The notes under the pieces are model-generated. The model did not search any database. It worked only from the letters and a program-made list of their open reading frames with translations, and had not been told where the DNA came from. A DNA stretch of 64,000 nt from Ectobius pallidus (Eukaryota; Arthropoda; Insecta; Blattodea; Ectobiidae). This document shows positions 57,587 to 64,000 of this stretch, piece by piece; the first letter of the stretch is position 1, and every line of letters starts with the position of its first letter. Both the position numbers and the translations under genes were made by a program. Where the stretch lies: assembly GCA_964059195.1 (NCBI GenBank), contig CAXKWD010000006.1:66481073-66545072 (forward strand). The letters are read 5' to 3'.

Positions 57587-60154
57587 ACACCCCTTCGTAC
57601 TTTATGAAAATAAATTTAAATCGATGTTGCTGTTAATTTGGTTATTTAAGTATTGTCAGCATACAATAGATTAGAGCATAATATTAATATGAATTAAGCA
57701 CATTTTTAAAAAAGCTACATATTTTTATGGAGTCTGGCCTTGTTTAAAGGGATGTAATTGTATTCGAATGATAACTGCCTCTTTCGTGCATGTAACTTTT
57801 GCCGTATGTTGTATGACGTTTGTAGAATAAACGTTAATAACGCTAAACATTACATTTGAAAATGTTAATAAAAAGGGCAGGACGCAGAAAATGCGATACA
57901 TTTGCTCATATTGTATGCGTTTATAAAACATTTTTATATTCATAACAAGCATTGAACACGTTCGTCGTTACAGTGTTCTGCATTATAAGAAAGTGGTCTC
58001 AAGCATCTAGCGCTCGAATCCTCGTCGTTAACGAGTTTTTAATGACTTTGAGTGTAGGTTTAGCCGAGAAACCCCTTTCCTCCCTCAACAACCCAGGTTC
58101 TTTCAGACCAGCTACAGCTCTGGTTTAGGGACAGACCTAATGCATCCCCCAGACCTTCATAAAGGAAGAGCATACAGTAATATTTTATTGTTGCAGTATA
58201 ATAATATAATTTAAATTTAGCATAATTGGATCAATTGTGGCTAAAGCCTTCTGTGTTCCGCAAGGAGAAAGTTCGGGGCAAAAAGATCTTTTGTTGAGCA
58301 AGTTCCAAAGAGCTTAGGTAATGACCTTTGGAATTACCCGATGAAACAGCATTGTACCAGTACTTTAAAGCGTACTTAATCTAACACGATCTAGACTGTA
58401 TACCATATACATATATGGTTCTTTTCTCCTTCCGTGCCGTACTATTGCGGCGGGTCGGATTAGTGATCTGATGTGTTGTGGGCGCCAGATATAGATATTC
58501 TATATCAAAATGATGATGACCCTCCGGTAGCATCCAGTCGGTTACAAGCAGGTTTCGTCTCTTCTCAGGGCGGGAATGGTAGGCTTGCAGATCGATGACA
58601 CTTCTCTTTTATAAATGATAATAAAATTTAAAGTTGAATATCAAACTTTTATTCGTAATACTAATCAGATTCCAGATGGAAGAAATACAACTTGTACAAT
58701 AATTAATACAATGTTCGTTAATTATTACTGGTGAGTATTTTAATAGCAAACTGATGTAGTGAATAATTTTTAAAGTCCAATTTAATATTCACTCGCACGT
58801 TGCTGAGTATGAAAAATCCCGTGGTTGAAAAATGTTCTAAGTGGAATAAATTATATCCCTCAAATGCTTAAGTGTGGAAAATTAATGTCCGAAAATATTC
58901 TAAGTTAGATATATTTTCTTCCGCGAACGATCGCAGTGCCGTGGGACCAACTGTCCCAGAAGACTTGTGATCGCAGAATGATAGGCCTAGCTCTTACTCT
59001 AGAATAAATTTTAACAACTGAAAAATCCATATAAGGACCGCCCTTTTACTCCCATACTTTCGACCCCACGTGACACTTATGCTACATATAATTGGAAGCT
59101 AACAATTTTACTATCAGCCAATAGTATAAGATTGACTTTCTAAACTGGCATTGGATTTTCCCTTTTCTTTCTACAAGAAACCCATTAAGTGTTTAATTGT
59201 TCTCACCACCGAGAAGGCCTATGCAATAATCATCAGTTTGCCATTGTGCTAGTGAATATGGATATACACACTTAGTTTCATACAAAAGACTATTATCTTA
59301 ACATAAATCTTAAAATTACCAATCCTTTAGAAATATCAATGAAGTTTCTGTCTATACCGTTAGACCTTTGTTTGAGGGTTGATACCTGGCTGCTTTGTGG
59401 CTTTCACTCGTATTACGGGAAATTCCAGCGCTATTTGGCCGTTCCCTCATATCTGTGGCTTATTCAGAAAAGTGTAATTATTTATAAATTCTGTTTGTTC
59501 ATTCCTATCAACATTAGGTAAATTATTAACAATTGCAATGAAATATTATCGTAATTCTGCTTATTTTGATACCAAACATGACTATTGGCAATTTGATATT
59601 ATTTTAATGAATAATAATTATCCTTAATTTAATCACCTATTGTTTTAATATGAGTTATATTTTAGTTAATATTATTTAGTCTTTGTGGGCTATTCAGCAC
59701 TGTATTACTATGTCATCTACTGGAGAAGAAATTTTTCTAGATTTCTCCACACTTCTCTTTCTCGTGCTTTCTCGTCCAATGGTCACCGTCGGCTAAGTTA
59801 ATAACCGAACAGTAAATTATGTTGAACTTTAAGCTAACTAAATACTTTTCATGTGTAATATATTTTGGGGAAAATTTTCTTTTTGACGCAAAAAGATATT
59901 GAGATTTGGGATAATTCTTGGACGCGATTTAATTACAGGAAAAGTGTGAGGATGGGACGTAAGTTATAGCAACCATTTCTTTTCCTTTTTAAATATACAA
60001 ATGAAAGGGCAGGGTATAGAATATAATTTTAAAATGGTCCCTCATACTTTTCTTTGATAACTTTTTTATGCAGAGTGAATCTAGCATTATGTGCTATTAA
60101 TTAGTTTAATGCTAAGTTTAATGCTTTTCTATGCCGGTCATTTTAATTGAAGCA
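57587..60154. other. Non-coding stretch, possible solo-LTR-like segment
   Basis: Around 58472 a tgttgtgggcgccag start and a later hairpin (gatcgcagtgccgtggg ... cttgtgatcgcag, 58928-58977) recall LTR-retrotransposon material, but no matching end or duplication was found. Nothing else recognised. Confidence 0.3.
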
Positions 60155-60215
60155 TGCATCCTTGGAGCTGTGGTAAGGAGGCTGTGGGTTCGACGTAAAA
60201 AAGAAGTCATCGGAA
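60155..60215 (+). mobile_element. tRNA-derived SINE fragment
   Basis: catccttggagctgtggtaa and ggaggctgtgggttcgacg correspond to the middle and box B region of the SINE head on the minus strand at 48548-48625. Box A is not preserved here. Confidence 0.45.
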
Positions 60216-61749
60216 TTCAGAAGAAAATTCGTCCGGACAATTCGCCACAGGCCGACTAAAACTAAAAATAAAAAGATATAATTATATTCTGAAGTGATTC
60301 ACCATAACGTAGGTCTTTGTTGGAATGATGTATTTTTGGTTTCACTTGACATAGGCACAAATTAAAAACCAGTAGGAAGAGTCACCTTGCAGACATTTTA
60401 GGGCGATTGATGTGACTAAATTTTTATTACTTTACAAGTCAGTAATGTAAATTAAAAAGCGAATGCTGCTTGTCCACGATCTGTAGGCTACATGATCAAT
60501 GTTGTTAGGGCGCTTACATTATGTTGTCAGTCTTGGGCAATCATATAAAACAGGCATTGCAAAACTCAAGACAACCATCTTAATGGTTTCAGAAATGTGA
60601 TTTACAATGCAAAACGCCATATCGATGAAGAATGGAAAATTTATATCCTATGACAAAAATCCTCATCCTGTTAAGACATACAGTAACATAATAGAAGGTT
60701 TTTTGCTGCATAAATTTCACAGTGGCAAACTTAAGTTAGGCTATAATTTAAAACTATCCTTGGTAAAGTACTAAAGCAATGACATAGGAGAGACATTCTT
60801 TTCTTTTAACGAAGAGAAGGGGCGGAAATAGGCCCCTGCGAGATTTGCCTCCCTCGGCTGCCGCCTACTCAGTCTAGGCATTACCGGTTTTGAGAGGAAG
60901 TTAGTTCTTAAAAACGCCGCCATGGGCGTCGGCAGGAGAGGGCAAGGGGGGCAGATGCCCCGTCTGGAATCTGGATTGTGTTAAGGTCTCATTAGTTTTT
61001 TTGTTTGTTTGTTTTTTGTATTTTGTAATCTATACCTCTGTCAACCTGCAGTTTTTGCAGGGAGAATAAAAAGTCGCAAATATCTTATAGTGAGTTTAGC
61101 AAGTATTGTTTTAACTGCATCAGTGTAGTTACAGTGAAAGTATCCGTCACCAGGGCTGTTGCTTGCAAGAACGTAATCTTTTCATTAAAAAATTTGTAAA
61201 CAATAAAAACCATATTACGTCTTATATCAAAATGAAGATCGTTTCTTGATACTTAAACTTGCAACTGTGTGTGCATCATTAATGCCATGAAACCAAAAGC
61301 TTAAATCCGTAACAATGAAAAGCATGTATATACAGTTAACACGTATCATAATAAATGTTCCCCGCGTTGCACGAGAGGGGAAGTGTAAACCAAATACACT
61401 CTTAATTCCCAGTTTTGTTTCGGGAGGGAATTATTCCAGTATACCACTTATGGATGCGCCGAATGCTGGCACACTGTTGAAAACTTAAAAAAAAAAGGTG
61501 TCACACTGCTTTGCGACTGACGTTCATTCACACAAGGTTTATCTTAAACTGTAATTGAAACTACCCAAGACATATTCCTTAAAGATTTGCACATAAAAGG
61601 ACAGTGCCAAGTGCTGCCACGCCACGCATTCCTAAATATTTCTCGTCCCTAGGGTCGTGCGTCCTTGGCCATTTACCCAGTCTTCCCATTGGGCAACGCG
61701 GGCCAGGGCCAACAAATTCCCTTGATTGTCTACATAGCGTTTTATACTC
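60216..61749. other. Non-coding stretch, nothing firmly recognised
   Basis: Segment 60920-60970 (ccatgggcgtcggcag, then ggggggcagatgcccc) resembles the left edge of G-rich MITEs but has no identified partner. Confidence 0.35.
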
Positions 61750-61751
61750 TA

Positions 61752-61915
61752 CAGTATTTTTCAAATGAGAAGCCAATTCCTTTACAGCCAATCACGTGTA
61801 CGAGCTAATCTAGTCCCGCTAGCAGTAAGAGTCTTCCCTCCGTCTCGCCGTCTCTGATTGGACCGCGTATCTAAGCAAGGAGAAGCACAAACGGCTTGTC
61901 ATCTGCAAAACACTG
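61752..61915 (+). mobile_element. TA-flanked MITE family, copy C
   Basis: Begins cagtatttttc, ends gcaaaacactg, flanked by TA on both sides (61750-61751, 61916-61917); 164 bases, closely matching copy B in the same orientation. Confidence 0.85.
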
Positions 61916-62336
61916 TAGTTTTGAAACCACAAGTGCATTTCACTTGCACAGAATCAAGATTTAAAGTGGACTGAGCACACGTGGTGCCGATGTTCTTGGC
62001 TTAGGACTGACCAGAAAGACGAGGAGCTAAAGAAAAGCTTGCCACATCTTTCAGTCCAATAAAGTTAAATAAGAATCGTTGTAGATATTTTGTTCATGTT
62101 ACCTACATATTGCCAAGAATCGTTGTGTTTGGAATTATGTTGAGTTAGGCCCTTAATACAATTCCTGGCGACGTCTTTGTTAAGGACTAGAAACATGTAG
62201 GGCCACCAACAATGAATACCGACTGGAACTGATCGCTACTATAAAACTGATCGCTAGTGTATTTACAGTGCATCCTGCAGGCCGCACATGCAGGGAAGAA
62301 GGAAAGGAGAGAGAGAGAAGGAGAGTGTGTGTGTAA

Positions 62337-62344
<8 letters not shown>

Positions 62345-62398
<54 letters not shown>
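62345..62398. repeat. (GA)n microsatellite
   Basis: About 27 uninterrupted GA units following a (GT)n-rich segment (62325-62346). Confidence 0.97.
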
Positions 62399-62402
<4 letters not shown>

Positions 62403-62564
62403 CTAGGTACAGCCTGATAAGAAAAAGTACAAGTGTTAATAGTCGTAAGTAAACTTTAAGGGACATTTTAAAGTCAAACCATACTGTCGATTGAGAAGCT
62501 ATGAAGTGCCGGCGTTTTATAGGCTATGCGGTAAACACTGTCCATTGCGTCGCGTCATATCATT

Positions 62565-62640
62565 TTCGGTCGCCTGTGGTTTGAACCCCGGACGATCCAG
62601 CATGTTAACCTTTGCAGTAGCAGTGCGGTAACAGAGAACA
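62565..62640 (-). mobile_element. Possible tRNA-derived SINE fragment
   Basis: The minus strand has ccggggttcaaacc, a strong box B match, preceded about 35 bases upstream by gcaaaggttaacatgc, a weak box A. No acceptor stem closes. Confidence 0.35.
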
Positions 62641-62726
62641 ACATCGGATGGGCTGGTGGAAATAGGTGTGATCACCTGAATTTCACATCGTGTGTAAAAT
62701 GCAGGTTTACCTAAGTATCTATCCAA

Positions 62727-63326
62727 GAATGAGTCAATTAAACCGGTATAATTTTCTTCCCGTTAGAAAGTAGCACCAATGCTCTGTCACAGTGACATCG
62801 TATTGATGTCAGTCAATCCATTTCTAATGTCACAATTGTATCAAAGAGGCGAGGGGATTTGTAAACAACACAAGTTGGGTAATCCTGCCACAGGTAGAAA
62901 TATCTTGCCGGCCTATAATTTATCACGATAAAGATCAATAATACCTTTTATTTTCTTGATGGCTGTTTTTAACCGGTAGAATATAATATTTATTCCCGCT
63001 TTGAGAGACGTAAAACTAACAATAGCTGACGTATAAAATACCAATAAATTCACAATGAACATTCTTAAAGTAAAATTGTAATTTGTAAAGTTGCACCTCT
63101 TTCTCCTTTGGTGATTGGTTCTTCTAATGTAAGTTTAGAATAATGTTCCAGATATAGGCCTATATAATGTTTCTCGTGAACATATTTGACAGCGCATGAA
63201 AGACATATTTAACAGCCGAACACTAAAATGCTTAGAAATCTAATTTCCTTTAATTGCTTCTTCGCCCTTAGTTTATTTAAATTTCTCTCCCGTTGTAGGG
63301 ACGTTCATGGGGCCTACGCCGCCCGG
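62727..63326. other. Non-coding stretch, nothing recognised
   Basis: Chance frames only. Confidence 0.4.
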
Positions 63327-63412
63327 GCTTTACAGGGCAGCGACATGTCGGGAGAGAGATTATCTTTGGATCACAGACATACTTTTCTGATCAGATAAGG
63401 ACATGAAGGGCC
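63327..63412 (+). repeat. Dispersed repeat, copy 2 (inverse of 5.2 kb)
   Basis: See 5158-5256: shares gcccgggc, gggagag, ttatctttggatcacaga and gatcagataaggacatgaag in the same order and opposite orientation. Confidence 0.6.
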
Positions 63413-63746
63413 TCCCTGGATGAGTGATCATCTTAATGGCGGAGCCATCTTTGAGACATGATCTTTTTGTATTGATTTATTGATAATTATTGTTCTGTTT
63501 TATTTATCTTTTTTTTTTATTGAACTATTTGTTTGGTTATTGTTCTTTTCGTATTGTTTATTGAGCTTCTTGGAATTGTTTCATTTATTTTTATTTTTTC
63601 TCTTTCTACCTATTTTTTTCTTTCATTCCTTCTCTTTACAATGTTGAACTTTCGTTATTATAGCTTAATATAGTTTAATTATAGTTTTCACTAACATAAT
63701 TTACATTTATATAATATAATCATGTCTCTCTAATCTATTCTTCAAT

Positions 63747-63843
63747 AGATTATTTGGTAAAGTTTGAATGTATCCACCTCTGGTTAGTGGAAAACAAGGC
63801 CGTAAGGCCTTAACTACACCAGAGGGAAATATAAATAAATAAA
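63747..63843 (+). mobile_element. LINE 3' end, dispersed family, copy 2
   Basis: Same sequence and tail as 51871-51973 with few changes, including taaggccttaactacaccag and the AAATA tail. The T-rich sequence upstream (63470-63700) shows no coding motif. Confidence 0.6.
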
Positions 63844-64000
63844 CACAAAAACCGAGACACACTCACTCTGAAGAAGTCCCGGATGGCCAGGTAATATCCA
63901 GAGACCAGAAGGACCTATATTCCTTTTTACAGGTGAGGAAAAATCACGGAAGGAAACCCACTCATACAATTTGACCCGACCAGAATCAAAATTGTGTTGC

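Noticed and set aside
58472..58980. Possible solo LTR starting tgttgtgggcgccag with a downstream A/T-rich box and hairpin
   Set aside because: No CA-ending terminus, no flanking 4-6 bp duplication and no second copy in the window; resemblance alone is too weak.

Overview
This window looks like gene-poor, repeat-rich DNA from an arthropod, most likely an insect. The sequence is strongly A+T rich and has no bacterial-style gene packing. It carries an interstitial array of the insect telomere repeat (TTAGG), an R1-type LINE with an RNase H domain, tRNA-derived SINEs, Charlie-like hAT transposons and many inverted-repeat elements. The octamer TAGGCCTA recurs unusually often. I recognised no host protein-coding gene, rRNA or functional tRNA gene. 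Almost every long reading frame belongs to a transposable element. A large hemimetabolous insect genome is my guess, not a demonstration.

Layout. 0-12 kb: a decayed LINE reverse transcriptase (about 2.57-3.29 kb), an 8-bp-TSD hAT-type MITE (4.01-4.29 kb), a foldback MITE (5.99-6.36 kb), the first of three copies of a 164-bp TA-flanked MITE (7.64 kb) and a large foldback (10.4-11.2 kb). 12-20 kb: a Charlie-like hAT with a broken transposase (12.83-14.08 kb), a mariner/IS630-type transposase relic (14.4-14.8 kb) and a non-autonomous hAT-like element (17.34-18.17 kb). 20.9-23.6 kb: a 5'-truncated LINE with a 736-codon open frame ending in a complete reverse transcriptase. 29.5-34.7 kb: an RTE-like tail, a truncated LINE fragment, and a tRNA-derived SINE split by an R1-like LINE with a good target-site duplication.

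36-45 kb: a 2-kb pair of inverted 'tattctgtaact' termini, a tRNA-derived SINE, microsatellites, the second TA-flanked MITE and a second Charlie-like hAT with perfect ends (42.94-44.42 kb). 45.9-47.1 kb: a 1.2-kb inverted-repeat element enclosing what reads as a small two-exon gene with start, consensus donor, in-phase acceptor and poly(A) signal. 47.9-49.2 kb: a second copy of the 31-kb LINE, interrupted by a MULE-like foldback that carries the (TTAGG)n array. 50.6-52.4 kb: a nested foldback. 54-64 kb: palindrome clusters, inverted-motif elements, the third TA-flanked MITE, a long (GA)n tract and LINE 3' ends.

The insertions have a readable order: R1-like LINE into SINE, MULE-like element into LINE, hAT into foldback arm. 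The most useful leads are the two-exon mini-gene, a 9-bp 3'UTR stem with a compensatory base-pair change between two LINE copies, and the telomere-repeat array inside a transposon. All calls are by eye; percent identities were not computed.
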